From Alcaligenaceae bacterium (GTDB taxonomy: Bacteria > Pseudomonadota > Gammaproteobacteria > Burkholderiales > Burkholderiaceae_B): 64,000 bases of DNA. Below the pieces are notes generated by a model, which made no database searches, was not told the DNA's origin, and worked only from the letters and a program-made list of their open reading frames with translations. The stretch covers positions 89,593-153,592 of the forward strand of contig JACCER010000010.1 of the NCBI GenBank assembly GCA_013416445.1, given 5' to 3'. Positions within the stretch are counted from its first letter, which is position 1. Each line of letters starts with the position of its first letter. The translations under genes and the position numbers were made by a program. Shown here one piece after another: positions 1 through 8,959 of the stretch.

Positions 1-207
1 TAACTTTATGTGATTTACATATTGATGTTGCTTGTCTATATTACTTCTCGGCCTTTCCAGAAATACAACCAGTCCCTACTGTAATAGGGTGATTGTGATA
101 GAACTTATATGTTTACTCAAAGTATCCTGGTTATAGGGCTAAGAGCATTTTGGTTGCTAAACAACTATCACTTTGCGAGCTTTGACCTTGCACTCAGTCC
201 GGTGTAA
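1..207. other. Non-coding left edge
   Basis: AT-rich sequence downstream of the ccdA stop codon. I see no convincing gene, RNA or strong terminator hairpin here. Its only clear role is as 3' flank of the cytochrome c maturation operon. Confidence 0.5.
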
Positions 208-954
208 CTACCCAATCGTCCCAAGCGCAGGAAATGTTCTCAATAACCAAATCGCAAAACGCACCAACTGTCCACTTGCTACCGCAATGCCCATCAACAC
301 CAAAATAGCGCCGGTGATAAGCTGAAAGTACCGTCCCACTCGGCGCAGTGAACCCAATCGCCGCATAAATGGCGTCATAAAGTACGCGGAAAGAAGGAAC
401 GGAACACCTAATCCCAGGGCATAAATACCCAAAAGCAACACCCCCTGAGTAAGACTCTCAGAGGTTGCGCCAAGTATGAGAATACCCCCAAGTACAGGAC
501 CAATACATGGTGTCCACCCGAAACCGAACGCCATGCCAAGCACGGTGGCCGACCAGGGGTTGCCACCGCCTCCACGTGGCTCGAATCGGTAGTAACGCTG
601 CATCCAGAGGGGTGCACGTATAACCCCCATAACCATCAGGCCAGCGATGGCAATCACGCTGCCCGCGGCAATATTCAGTTCGTAGCGATAGGATAAAAAC
701 AAACGCCCGATTACAGTGATGCTGGCCCCTAAAATCAGGAACACCATGGAGAAGCCAGCAACGAAACACGCACTCAGACCCAATGCGCGCCAGCGAGCCG
801 CACGTGCTTCGATATGAGTGGCACTGGACTGAACGGAATCGCCCGCAATATAGGAGAGGTAACCTGGCACGAGCGGTAAAACACAGGGAGACAGGAAGGA
901 AGCAATACCGGCGAAAAACGCCGTTAATAGCCCAATGACAGTTAATTCAAGCAT
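208..954 (-). CDS. ccdA: CcdA, thiol-disulfide electron carrier of cytochrome c biogenesis
   Basis: Membrane protein of 248 residues that carries electrons from cytoplasmic thioredoxin across the inner membrane to periplasmic thioredoxin-like proteins, keeping apocytochrome CXXCH cysteines reduced. The DsbD/CcdA hallmarks are visible: an SPCVLPLVPGYLSY motif in the first membrane segment (Cys24) and a GWTPCIGPVLGG motif (Cys150) in the middle. About six hydrophobic segments fit the family, and length is typical. It is the last gene of the minus-strand operon, 43 bases after the TlpA-like gene, its likely redox partner. No regulatory signal of its own is seen. Confidence 0.93.
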   Translation of the reverse strand: MLELTVIGLLTAFFAGIASFLSPCVLPLVPGYLSYIAGDSVQSSATHIEARAARWRALGLSACFVAGFSMVFLILGASITVIGRLFLSYRYELNIAAGSVIAIAGLMVMGVIRAPLWMQRYYRFEPRGGGGNPWSATVLGMAFGFGWTPCIGPVLGGILILGATSESLTQGVLLLGIYALGLGVPFLLSAYFMTPFMRRLGSLRRVGRYFQLITGAILVLMGIAVASGQLVRFAIWLLRTFPALGTIG

Positions 955-997
955 CGCATAATTTCCAGAAAATCAACGGTTCCAATGTCATTGCTCA

Positions 998-1615
998 TCA
1001 CTTTGAATCCCGAATAGAGGGGCGCAGCAGTGCGCCATCAATCAGGGCTTCGACTTGCGCGCCATCCCAAGCAGCGGGCCCCATCGCTCGCCCGATTTCG
1101 CGACCCTCTCGATCAATTAATAGCGTTGTCGGCACACCCGGCGCACGCAGCGTGTCCGAAACCTTTGTTGTTGGGTCAACGTAATATTTCAGCGTTCGAA
1201 TGCCAAAATCCTGGTAAAACGGTTTGATCAGATCGAGGTCCCGATCAATCGACAGCGCAACGACTTCGAAGTCTGAGCTGCCACGCTTGGCATTTAGCCG
1301 GTCCAGCGATGGCATCTCCTCGCGACATGGGGGGCACCAAGTCGCCCATAGATTGAGCAAGATGACACGGCCATGAAAATCAGCCAAGGTCACGGTCTTG
1401 CCCGTCGCATCCTGGAAGGAGATCAAAGGCAGCCCGCGTGGCGTATGCCAGCGCATGAAGCGCTGACCCCCTATGTCCACCGAAACATTAACTACACCAC
1501 TAAGAAGACTTTTCGAGGCATTATTACGTTGGTACAAAAACAAAGCGGTCGCGATGGCGATCACGCTAATTAACGCCACTGCCGCCCAAGCGATTATCTT
1601 AAAAGAGTTCTTCAT
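998..1615 (-). CDS. TlpA/ResA-type membrane-anchored thioredoxin
   Basis: Protein of 205 residues with one N-terminal membrane anchor (about residues 8-27) and a periplasmic thioredoxin fold. The active site is WCPPC (Cys94, Cys97). A cis-proline region (GVPTTLLIDREG) follows. Such proteins take electrons from CcdA and reduce disulfides in apocytochromes or copper-site proteins. It lies between ccmI and ccdA, 19 bases after ccmI, which supports a cytochrome c role. It is a second thioredoxin in addition to CcmG in the same operon; whether the two differ in substrate cannot be told from sequence. Confidence 0.85.
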   Translation of the reverse strand: MKNSFKIIAWAAVALISVIAIATALFLYQRNNASKSLLSGVVNVSVDIGGQRFMRWHTPRGLPLISFQDATGKTVTLADFHGRVILLNLWATWCPPCREEMPSLDRLNAKRGSSDFEVVALSIDRDLDLIKPFYQDFGIRTLKYYVDPTTKVSDTLRAPGVPTTLLIDREGREIGRAMGPAAWDGAQVEALIDGALLRPSIRDSK

Positions 1616-1634
1616 TATTAATGTTCAGCATCCG

Positions 1635-2492
1635 TCAGTTCTTGGCAGCCGTCGTCTCGGCTTGTTCCCGGATGGCGCGCTCGATGCTGCTGGCTACAAC
1701 CCGTGCCGTGTCTGTGTCGGGCGGAAGCAAGCTATACAACTGCTGCCAGTAATCAATAGCGGCCGGGTAATCTTGACGCTGTAGTGCTGCTGCGCCTGCC
1801 AAGGTCAAGGCAAATGGCTGCTGAGGGTTCAACGCTAGCGCACGTTCCAGCAATTGCGTGGGTTCACCTTTGAAACCGCCAGGACTGCTACTAGCTAGCA
1901 TTTCGGCATATTCAGACAAGGCCAAAGGATCAGTCTGGATAGCGGCTGTTGCGTTGGCAAAGGCCGCCGCTGCATCGGCAGGCCGCTGAAGATGGCGATA
2001 AGAACGCGCCAGCATCAGCCAGCCGGGCGCATCATCGGGGTTGCTAGCTAAACGTGCTGCCAGCGAGTCCACCATAGCCTGTACATCGGCTTGTGTGATA
2101 GTAGGTGTACTTTGCACCGACGCTGGCGTAAGCGCTGCAGGGGTGCCTATGGCCAGATAACCTAGCGTCGCCGCAATAGGCAGAACGATAGCCAGCCCTA
2201 TAGCTACTGGCTTACTGCTATGGCGTCGTATACCAGTGCTTTTAACTGGTAAAGCTTCATCCAGCACCCGTCGTTGCAATTCTTGTTGCGCCGTAGCGTG
2301 ATCAGGCACAGACAATATGCCGTTCGCCTTGTCTTGTTCCAGCTCCAGCAATTGATCGCGTAATACCGCCGCGTTCACAGCATGATGCTCAATACCGCTG
2401 TCTATCTTGGGACCACGCCATAACACCGACGCTAACCATGCGGTAACGCTGACCAGCAGTAGCGCCGCTATAAGAATAAAAACAAAATTCAT
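1635..2492 (-). CDS. ccmI: CcmI, apocytochrome c chaperone subunit
   Basis: Protein of 285 residues. Residues 1-25 form a membrane segment, followed by a cytoplasmic loop (about 26-95), a second membrane segment (about 97-117) and a periplasmic TPR-rich domain with motifs such as GWLMLARSYRHL and PFALTLAGAAALQRQDY. CcmI binds the C-terminal helix of apocytochromes and delivers them to the CcmF/CcmH haem ligase. The start overlaps the ccmH stop by 4 bases, indicating translational coupling. This version is the shorter CycH type. Confidence 0.9.
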   Translation of the reverse strand: MNFVFILIAALLLVSVTAWLASVLWRGPKIDSGIEHHAVNAAVLRDQLLELEQDKANGILSVPDHATAQQELQRRVLDEALPVKSTGIRRHSSKPVAIGLAIVLPIAATLGYLAIGTPAALTPASVQSTPTITQADVQAMVDSLAARLASNPDDAPGWLMLARSYRHLQRPADAAAAFANATAAIQTDPLALSEYAEMLASSSPGGFKGEPTQLLERALALNPQQPFALTLAGAAALQRQDYPAAIDYWQQLYSLLPPDTDTARVVASSIERAIREQAETTAAKN

Positions 2493-2944
2493 GGTGATGT
2501 TCCTGTGTCCGAGGTTTGCGCTAATAGCGCCTGGGCTCTTTTGCGCTCGTCGTCGCTTAAGGCCGTATCAACCACACCGCTTCTACGACGCTGCAAAGTG
2601 ACCGTCAGCACCAGAAAACCAAAAGCCAGCAACAACATGGGACCAAACCATAGCAATAGCGTGGTTGTTTTTAATGGGGTGCGATACAGGACGAAATCGC
2701 CATAACGGTCGACCATATAGTTTCTGATATCGGTATCGGTTTTACCTGCTTGGATTTGCTCGCGTATCTGCTGGCGCAAATCCACAGCCAGGTCGGCACG
2801 TGATGCCGCTATGGACTCGTTCTGGCACACCAGGCAACGCAGCTCTGATGCAATATCCAACATACGTTTTTCTGCTGCGCCATTATCTGCCCACGATGGC
2901 CAGGCAATGAGTACGCAAAATAATGTCAGCCACCAACGTTTCAT
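2489..2944 (-). CDS. ccmH: CcmH, haem lyase complex thiol-oxidoreductase subunit
   Basis: Protein of 151 residues with a signal peptide (residues 1-20), the diagnostic LRCLVCQNESIAASRADLA motif (Cys37, Cys40) in a three-helix domain, and one C-terminal membrane helix (about 98-118). CcmH resolves mixed disulfides with apocytochrome c during haem attachment. It lacks a fused TPR domain, which is instead supplied by the separate ccmI downstream. It overlaps ccmG and ccmI by 4 bases each. Confidence 0.94.
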   Translation of the reverse strand: MKRWWLTLFCVLIAWPSWADNGAAEKRMLDIASELRCLVCQNESIAASRADLAVDLRQQIREQIQAGKTDTDIRNYMVDRYGDFVLYRTPLKTTTLLLWFGPMLLLAFGFLVLTVTLQRRRSGVVDTALSDDERKRAQALLAQTSDTGTSP

Positions 2945-3465
2945 TGTTCTAGCTCCCGTACCAGGGGCAGTATTGTGTCACGTGCTGCACTTTCGGTGAC
3001 TGCGCCAATATGCTTATAACGAATCACACCTGCCTTATCGATCACAAAAGTTTCGGGCACGCCATAAACGCCATAGTCAATGCCCACACGCCCTTGCGTA
3101 TCGGATACAGACACTACATAGCCGTTGCCATAGCGCTCCAGCCATTCAATGGCCTCGTTGCGTATATCTTTGTAGTTGAGACCGACTATGGATACACCGT
3201 GAGTTTTGGCAAGCTCGGTAATAACAGGATGCTCTTGAAGGCAGGCGTAACACCAGGATGCCCAGACATTCAGCAGCCACACTTTACCTCTCATGGCTTC
3301 GGGAGAAAACGTCTGTTCTGGCGTATGCAACTGCGGCAGAGTGAAGCCAGGTGCGGGTTTGTCAATAAAAGGAGAGGGCACTTCACTAGGTTTAAGCGTC
3401 AAACCAAAGCCAAGAAAACCAATCAGCACAATAAACCCGACTAAGGGCAAAATAAAACGGTTCAT
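2941..3465 (-). CDS. ccmG: CcmG/DsbE periplasmic thioredoxin
   Basis: Protein of 174 residues anchored by an N-terminal hydrophobic segment (about 5-23), with a thioredoxin domain. The active site is WCYAC (Cys72, Cys75), and the family signature GVYGVPETFVID is present. CcmG reduces CcmH or apocytochrome disulfides using electrons from CcdA. The CYAC pair differs from the more common CPTC/CPSC of CcmG proteins, which may shift its redox potential. It overlaps ccmF and ccmH by 4 bases each. Confidence 0.93.
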   Translation of the reverse strand: MNRFILPLVGFIVLIGFLGFGLTLKPSEVPSPFIDKPAPGFTLPQLHTPEQTFSPEAMRGKVWLLNVWASWCYACLQEHPVITELAKTHGVSIVGLNYKDIRNEAIEWLERYGNGYVVSVSDTQGRVGIDYGVYGVPETFVIDKAGVIRYKHIGAVTESAARDTILPLVRELEQ

Positions 3466-5426
3466 GCCGTAGCTCCTTCTGTAACCAAGGCCGTCTTTTG
3501 TGCGCGACGCTTCTTCAATCGATAACGGCGGTCACTAATGGCAAGTAATCCACCTAGCGCCATCAGGATGCAACCTATCCATATCCAATCCACGAAAGGT
3601 TTGTAATAAACTCGCACGCTCCAGGCACCATCGCCAATCGATTCACCCAAGGCAACATAAACATGACGCAAGCCGTTGGCATCAATAGCCGCTTCTGTCA
3701 TAGGCATCTCAGATGACATATAGCTGCGCTTTTCGGGATGCAATTGGCGTAAGACCCGACCATTACGTGACAATGTAATATCGCCAACGTCTGCCATATA
3801 GTTAGGCCCCTGAGCTTTACTCACGCCCAGAAAGGTTAGTTCATAACCTCCGGTGCTAACAGTATTGCCAGGCGCCATACGCACGTCCTGTTCGGTTTCA
3901 TAACCCATGACCAGAGTTACACCAACTACGAACACAGCCACACCCAGATGCCCTACATGCATGCCTAGCCAACTAAGCGGCTGAGCCAGCAATCCAGTGC
4001 GTGTAGCACGCATACGATCAACAATACCCTTGACTACACCCGTGGCTATCCAGGTAGCCAAGGCAAGGCTTAACGCCACCAAAGGCGACCAGCGTCCCAA
4101 CATAAAGGGCGCAGCAACACCAACAACCACTGCCGCTACTGCTGGAATATGCAGATGTTTTACTAACACACTAATTTTGGCAGACTTCCAATTAGCCACC
4201 GGGCCTACCGCCATCAGCAACAAGGCAGGCACCATCAAGGGTACAAATACCGTATTAAAGTACGGTGGTCCCACAGAAAGCTTGCCTAAACCCAAGGCGT
4301 CAATAAACAGCGGGTACAAGGTGCCAAGTATGACTGCACCTGCTGCCACGGCCAGCAACACGTTGTTGACCAACAATAAGGATTCACGCGATATCAGTTC
4401 AAAGCGCCCACCCATGCCCACCTTGGGCGCGCGCAAGGCAAACAAGAACAGAGACGAACCCACCACTACGGTGAATAGCATCAAAATAAACACGCCACGA
4501 CGTGGGTCGGTGGCAAATGCGTGTACTGACGTTAAAACGCCAGACCTCACAAGAAATGCCCCTAACAGCGACAACGAGAATGTACTGATAGCAAGCAACA
4601 CGGTCCAGTTTTTGAAGCTGGCACGCTTTTCAGTAACCGCTAAGGAATGGATTAAGGCAGTACCCACCAGCCAGGGAATGAACGACGAGTTTTCAACCGG
4701 ATCCCAGAACCACCAACCGCCCCAACCCAGTTCGTAATACGCCCACCAGCTACCCAAGGCAATGCCCAAAGTCAGAAACAACCACGCTGCCGTGGCCCAG
4801 GGCCGCGACCAGCGCGCCCAGGTAGAATCCAACTGACCTGCCAATAGTGCGGCAATGGCAAAGGCGAAGGCGACTGAAAACCCTACATAGCCCATGTACA
4901 GCAAGGGCGGGTGAAATATAAGACCTATGTCTTGCAGTAAGGGGTTTAAGTCCATGCCATCAATGGGCGCAGGTAGAATACGTTCAAAGGGATTCGACGT
5001 AAGCAGTACAAACAGCAGGAATCCTGCGGTGACCAGGCCCAACACCCCCAATACCCGCGCCACCATGACATCGGGCAGTTGTCTCGAGAACAAACTGACG
5101 GCGTAAGCCCAGCCAGTTTGCATTAGCAACCACAGCAACAATGACCCTTCATGGCCACCCCAAACGGCGGACATACGGTACATCAAAGGCAGTTGCGAGT
5201 TGGAATTCTGTGCGACATACGCCACCGAAAAATCCTTGATCACGAAGGACCAAGTCAAAGTGGCAAAGCTAAGAATAACCAAAAGAAACTGGGCAGTTGC
5301 AGCAGGCTTGGCAAAGGCAATCCACACCGCATTACCACGCGCCGCGCCAGTCAAAGCAATAACGCCTTGGGCCAGCGCTACGAATAACGTCAGTATGAGT
5401 AATAAATGACCGAGTTCAGCAATCAT
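3462..5426 (-). CDS. ccmF: CcmF, haem lyase core subunit
   Basis: Polytopic membrane protein of 654 residues that ligates haem from holo-CcmE to apocytochrome c with CcmH and CcmI. The tryptophan-rich WWD domain WGGWWFWDPVENSSFIPW sits at about residues 235-252. Conserved haem-handling histidines occur nearby, for example in GGHEGS (about 91) and FHPPLLYMGY (about 171). A large periplasmic loop lies near the C-terminus and the last membrane helix precedes a basic tail. Length is typical. The start is 5 bases downstream of the ccmE stop. Confidence 0.96.
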   Translation of the reverse strand: MIAELGHLLLILTLFVALAQGVIALTGAARGNAVWIAFAKPAATAQFLLVILSFATLTWSFVIKDFSVAYVAQNSNSQLPLMYRMSAVWGGHEGSLLLWLLMQTGWAYAVSLFSRQLPDVMVARVLGVLGLVTAGFLLFVLLTSNPFERILPAPIDGMDLNPLLQDIGLIFHPPLLYMGYVGFSVAFAFAIAALLAGQLDSTWARWSRPWATAAWLFLTLGIALGSWWAYYELGWGGWWFWDPVENSSFIPWLVGTALIHSLAVTEKRASFKNWTVLLAISTFSLSLLGAFLVRSGVLTSVHAFATDPRRGVFILMLFTVVVGSSLFLFALRAPKVGMGGRFELISRESLLLVNNVLLAVAAGAVILGTLYPLFIDALGLGKLSVGPPYFNTVFVPLMVPALLLMAVGPVANWKSAKISVLVKHLHIPAVAAVVVGVAAPFMLGRWSPLVALSLALATWIATGVVKGIVDRMRATRTGLLAQPLSWLGMHVGHLGVAVFVVGVTLVMGYETEQDVRMAPGNTVSTGGYELTFLGVSKAQGPNYMADVGDITLSRNGRVLRQLHPEKRSYMSSEMPMTEAAIDANGLRHVYVALGESIGDGAWSVRVYYKPFVDWIWIGCILMALGGLLAISDRRYRLKKRRAQKTALVTEGATA

Positions 5427-5431
5427 GAGTC

Positions 5432-5878
5432 TTATGGCCTCGCAGTAGTCGTGTTTTTGGCGGCCTCGTCCAGCGCATGCTGGGCTTCGGGCGGCATGTA
5501 GTTTTCGTCGTGTTTGGCTAACACTTCTTCGGCACGAAATAAACCATCGACCCCCAGCTTGCCTTGGGCCACCACCCCTTTACCTTCGCTAAATAAGTCG
5601 GGCAATATGCCCGTGTAGCTGACCGGGATCATTTTGGCGGTATCGGTCACCACGAACTTGACCGTCAGCCCATCCGCTTGACGTTGCACACTGCCGGTTT
5701 GCACCATACCGCCTACGCGAAAGGTCTTATCCTGGGGGGCTTCACCGTCGCTAATCTGAGTAGGCGTAAAAAAGAACACCAAATTGCTTTGAAAAGCACT
5801 CAGTACTAAGGCTGTGGCAATGCCCAGTGCGGCCAGGCCACCACCTATGAGCGCAAGGCGCTTATGACGTTTTTTCAT
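5432..5878 (-). CDS. ccmE: CcmE, periplasmic haem chaperone
   Basis: Protein of 148 residues with an N-terminal membrane anchor (about 8-28) and an OB-fold periplasmic domain. The covalent haem-binding histidine is His123 in the HDENY motif, with the partner Tyr127. The C-terminus is a short flexible tail. CcmE accepts haem from the CcmABCD release complex and passes it to CcmF. It starts on the base where the ccmD stop ends and is followed closely by ccmF. Confidence 0.95.
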   Translation of the reverse strand: MKKRHKRLALIGGGLAALGIATALVLSAFQSNLVFFFTPTQISDGEAPQDKTFRVGGMVQTGSVQRQADGLTVKFVVTDTAKMIPVSYTGILPDLFSEGKGVVAQGKLGVDGLFRAEEVLAKHDENYMPPEAQHALDEAAKNTTTARP

Positions 5879-6057
5879 TACGATTCCTTAGTCTTTAGGA
5901 TTAACTGGCGCTTTACTTGGGCTAAAGCGGCTAGTCGGCGCTGACGTAGCAGCAGCCATTCGGCGTACAGCACGGCGATAGTCACGCCCACTGACCCCCA
6001 GACATATTGCCCATATCCGCCCATGGCAAAAAATTCGGCGGGACTGGTCCAATTCAT
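5878..6057 (-). CDS. ccmD: CcmD, small subunit of haem exporter complex
   Basis: Small protein of 59 residues with one membrane segment (about 17-36) followed by a strongly basic cytoplasmic tail, the usual CcmD layout. It stabilises CcmE in the CcmABC complex and helps release holo-CcmE. The start was set at the ATG that overlaps the ccmC stop (ATGA at 6054-6057); a longer reading in the same frame would run through ccmC and is not credible. The motif [15 protein letters not shown] is typical of the family. Confidence 0.93.
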   Translation of the reverse strand: MNWTSPAEFFAMGGYGQYVWGSVGVTIAVLYAEWLLLRQRRLAALAQVKRQLILKTKES

Positions 6058-6791
6058 GGCTTCACCTCCTTCAATTCGTCTAACCATCCAGCATGCTGTT
6101 CGCGCTCCAAAATAATGCAGCGCACGCGCATTAGCGCTACCGCCACCGTGTACATCCACGCCGCCAAGGCCATCAACAACATACCAAGCAGCATTATCAT
6201 GGCCATGGACGGCGCTTGCGTGAGCGAAACAGATGCCCCCTGATGCAAGGTGTTCCACCACTGCACCGAGAAATAAATAATAGGAATATTGACCACGCCC
6301 ACCAGCGCCAACACGGCACCTGCCTTATCGGCACGACGCGGGTCATCTACTGCCGACTGCAGTGCAATAAAACCTATATATAAAAACAAAAGTATTAATT
6401 CAGAGGTAAGGCGTGCATCCCAGACCCACCAGGTTCCCCACATGGGTTTGCCCCACAAGGCGCCCGTCCAAAGCGACAGAAAAGTGAACATGGCACCGGT
6501 GGGCGCCAGAGCCGTCGCCATCATGGCCGCTAAACGACTGTTAAACGCCAACCCTATGGCGGCCCAAAACGCCATGACCAAATAAATGAACATCGACATC
6601 CAGGAAACAGGCACATGCAGGAAAATAATCCGGTAGCCTTCGCCTTGCTGGGCATCGGTGGGTGCTATAAAAAAGCCCACATATATCCCTATAACAGCGA
6701 GTATCGCCGCGGCGGTGGCAAACCAGGGAGTCAGTTTGCCCGCTAAGGGATAGAACATTTTTGGCGAGGAATACTTAAACCAATTAATCAT
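6054..6791 (-). CDS. ccmC: CcmC, haem-handling membrane protein
   Basis: Protein of 245 residues with six predicted membrane helices. It carries the WWD motif WGTWWVWDARLTSELI (about residues 118-133) and conserved histidines flanking it (His59 in FLHVPVSWM and one in the HQGASVS segment). CcmC binds haem on the periplasmic side and drives its covalent attachment to CcmE. It overlaps ccmD by 4 bases and lies 11 bases after ccmB. Confidence 0.95.
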   Translation of the reverse strand: MINWFKYSSPKMFYPLAGKLTPWFATAAAILAVIGIYVGFFIAPTDAQQGEGYRIIFLHVPVSWMSMFIYLVMAFWAAIGLAFNSRLAAMMATALAPTGAMFTFLSLWTGALWGKPMWGTWWVWDARLTSELILLFLYIGFIALQSAVDDPRRADKAGAVLALVGVVNIPIIYFSVQWWNTLHQGASVSLTQAPSMAMIMLLGMLLMALAAWMYTVAVALMRVRCIILEREQHAGWLDELKEVKP

Positions 6792-6802
6792 CTATTTACT
6801 CA

Positions 6803-7486
6803 TTATTCCAAGGCGATCCGTAAGGCCACAGTGGTGGCTAACGGGGCAAAAAAACCAGTTAATACCAGCACAGCGCCCAGCAAGGACAAATGCGCTGTCG
6901 CACCCAGGCCAGCGGCAGCGGCGTCTACCGAGCCCGCGCCAAAGATCAACACTGGCACATACAACGGCAGCACCAGCACGGCAACCAGGGCACTACCGCC
7001 ACGCAGACCCAGTGTCAAACTGGCACCAATGGCGCCAATAAAGCTAAGTACCGGCGTACCTATAGCCAGCGAGGCGGCCAGCACCAGTAAGGAAGGAGTG
7101 GGTAAATCGAATTGCACGGCCAGTAGCGGCGCTAGCAAGGTCAAGGGCAAACCCGTCAACAGCCAATACGCCGTCACCTTGCCTAGCACCAACATGCCTA
7201 GTGGAGCAGGTGACAGCAGCATTTGTTCCAGGGTGCCATCGGCATAGTCTTGTTCAAACAGCCGGTTCAGTGACAACATCGTCGCCAGCAAGGCCGCGAC
7301 CCACAATATGCCGGGCGCAATCTGGCGCAAGGTGTCGTATTCAGCACCGATACCCAAAGGGAATAAACTGACCACAATAATGAAGAAAAAAAGTGGCGTG
7401 AGCACATCGGACTTGCGCCGCATGGCGAGCCTTAAATCGCGTTGAATCACGCCACATAGCACATTCAGGCCTAAAGTATCGTTCAC
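6803..7486 (-). CDS. ccmB: CcmB, ABC transporter permease of haem maturation
   Basis: Protein of 227 residues with about six membrane helices and the FEQDYADGTLEQMLLSP segment characteristic of CcmB. Together with CcmA it forms an ABC-type complex whose ATP hydrolysis releases holo-CcmE from CcmCD. The gene starts inside the last codons of ccmA (4-base overlap), and length is typical. Confidence 0.94.
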   Translation of the reverse strand: MNDTLGLNVLCGVIQRDLRLAMRRKSDVLTPLFFFIIVVSLFPLGIGAEYDTLRQIAPGILWVAALLATMLSLNRLFEQDYADGTLEQMLLSPAPLGMLVLGKVTAYWLLTGLPLTLLAPLLAVQFDLPTPSLLVLAASLAIGTPVLSFIGAIGASLTLGLRGGSALVAVLVLPLYVPVLIFGAGSVDAAAAGLGATAHLSLLGAVLVLTGFFAPLATTVALRIALE

Positions 7487-8097
7487 GGGCCTACCTGTAT
7501 ATGCTGTGTTTTTCCTGCTAAAACGATATCCTGATGGCTAGTCAAAACAGCAATGCCACCCTGGCTAAGATGCCGGTCAATTTCACCCACGACCCATAGA
7601 CTGGCTTGGCGATCTAATGCCGTCAGGGGTTCATCCAACACCCACAAGCGGCGCTTTTGCAGCAATAGCCTGGCCAGGTTTACCCGGCGCTTTTGCCCCT
7701 GTGATAACGCCCGTACCGCCAGGTGTTCCCTACCCTGTAATCCGGCCTGGCCTAAAGCCTGGCAAGCAGCATCCTGAGTAACGGATTCGTCAGACAGCAC
7801 CATGCTGGACATCAGGTTTTCAAGGGCAGTTAAATCATCCTTCAGGCCTAAGGGGTGACCACAATACAGTAGCTCGCGCCGGTAGTCGTCACCCAGCGTC
7901 TTGATCGGACTACCCTGCCAATGAATGGCGCCACCAGCCGCAGGCGTTAGCCCCACCAACTTGCGTAAAAGACTGGTTTTACCGCTGCCGTTTTCGCCGC
8001 GCACCACAAGGCACTCACCAGCCGTCAGCTGAAAATTAAGATCATGAAATAGGCGGCGCTCACCGCGCACGCAGTCCAGATTGAAGGCTTCAAGCAC
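7483..8097 (-). CDS. ccmA: CcmA, ATP-binding subunit of haem maturation ABC complex
   Basis: ABC ATPase of 204 residues. Walker A is GENGSGKT (34-41), the signature LSQGQKRR (131-138), and Walker B LWVLDEP (151-157), with a switch histidine in LTSHQD. It powers release of haem-loaded CcmE. It is the first gene of the operon. The start is GTG with an AAGG element a few bases upstream, and no upstream ATG in frame fits better. Regulation is unknown; the upstream gap has two inverted repeats. Confidence 0.94.
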   Translation of the reverse strand: MLEAFNLDCVRGERRLFHDLNFQLTAGECLVVRGENGSGKTSLLRKLVGLTPAAGGAIHWQGSPIKTLGDDYRRELLYCGHPLGLKDDLTALENLMSSMVLSDESVTQDAACQALGQAGLQGREHLAVRALSQGQKRRVNLARLLLQKRRLWVLDEPLTALDRQASLWVVGEIDRHLSQGGIAVLTSHQDIVLAGKTQHIQVGP

Positions 8098-8301
8098 CGT
8101 CGACCTTTGCTCACAATAATATTAGTCACTAGGTGACATCGGTATTGGCTAGCCGCCGATATGCTACGGACAGTCCGTGACATGCAGGGCTAGGCGCTAC
8201 CGTCGCAAATGGCTGGGCACACGTTCAAGGTCAATTGAACGCGACGACGCTAAAGACGCAGGTGTAAATCTGGGGGAAGGTCGAATCAGCGGCGCGCCAG
8301 C
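8098..8301. promoter_or_regulatory. Intergenic region upstream of ccmA with two inverted repeats
   Basis: This gap lies between the CzcI-like gene and ccmA and should hold the ccm promoter. Two small dyads are visible: ACGGAC-A-GTCCGT at 8166-8178, and CGTTCAA/TTGAACG arms at 8222-8228 and 8235-8241. Either may be an operator. I could not pick a convincing -35/-10 pair. Confidence 0.35.
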
Positions 8302-8658
8302 TTAGGCAACGAAAAGCCATTGGGGCCGCTCGGGCCGCTCAGACAAGGTCAGCAAGCTCAAAGGCGTCTCTTGAAACTGAAGAGCCAAGCTAGCCGATAA
8401 GGAAGGAATGGTTTGATTTGACGATGAAATAATCGACGCCGCTGGGGCTTGGCAAGAATGCTCGTATTGGTCCAAAAAACCCGGGCTTGAACCAGTTTGC
8501 TCGAACCCGTCGCTTAAATAGACACGCTGCTCTTGAGTTTCGCTATAACAGGGCTCGATGCAAATCTCCCTTTCTGGCTGGCAATACACACTCACAACGC
8601 CCCAGGAGGCCTGGAGCGGCAGCATGAGCAGCATAAAAATAAGGAGAAATTTCTTCAT
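8302..8658 (-). CDS. CzcI-like small secreted protein
   Basis: Protein of 118 residues. The start was set at the ATG giving a clean signal peptide (MKKFLLIFMLLMLPLQASWG). The mature part begins with VVSVYCQPEREICIEPC, cysteine-containing, and ends WLFVA. The signal peptide and early Cys pattern resemble CzcI, the small protein encoded ahead of czcCBA cobalt-zinc-cadmium efflux genes in Cupriavidus and relatives. The His-rich segment often seen in CzcI is missing, and no czcCBA genes follow. An upstream-extended reading (160 residues) lacks a signal-peptide logic. Role in metal sensing or efflux is inference. Confidence 0.5.
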   Translation of the reverse strand: MKKFLLIFMLLMLPLQASWGVVSVYCQPEREICIEPCYSETQEQRVYLSDGFEQTGSSPGFLDQYEHSCQAPAASIISSSNQTIPSLSASLALQFQETPLSLLTLSERPERPQWLFVA

Positions 8659-8959
8659 CGCAGGGACTATTGTACCAAGTGAAAAGCGTGCCCCACAAAC
8701 GAGGGTATGAAAAGTAGAAACCATGGGTAGCTTATTTTGCAATCGCGATATTTGTTTCCATAAAAAACGCGAGAAAATCCCCATCCCGAAAGTCTTGGAT
8801 TGTATGTCTCCGCCCTTACTTCGCTCATAAGAGCGAGGCGCTCTGCAGCATCCATAGATGCAAACGCTGGCACGGACGTGGCTGCGCGCAGTATCGAAAA
8901 CCGAACGAACCTTTCTGGCTCAGGCATGCGAATAGACAGCGACCGTGGAGTGATTTTCG
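8659..8959. other. Region without a supported gene
   Basis: This stretch of about 300 bases lies upstream of the CzcI-like gene. It contains overlapping open frames on both strands with no ribosome-binding sites I trust and no family resemblance. It probably holds the promoter of the CzcI-like gene and perhaps remnants of a decayed gene. Confidence 0.3.

Noticed and set aside
8667..8927. Minus-strand frame upstream of the CzcI-like gene
   Set aside because: No ribosome-binding site, composition shifts midway, and no recognised family; I could not support it as a gene.
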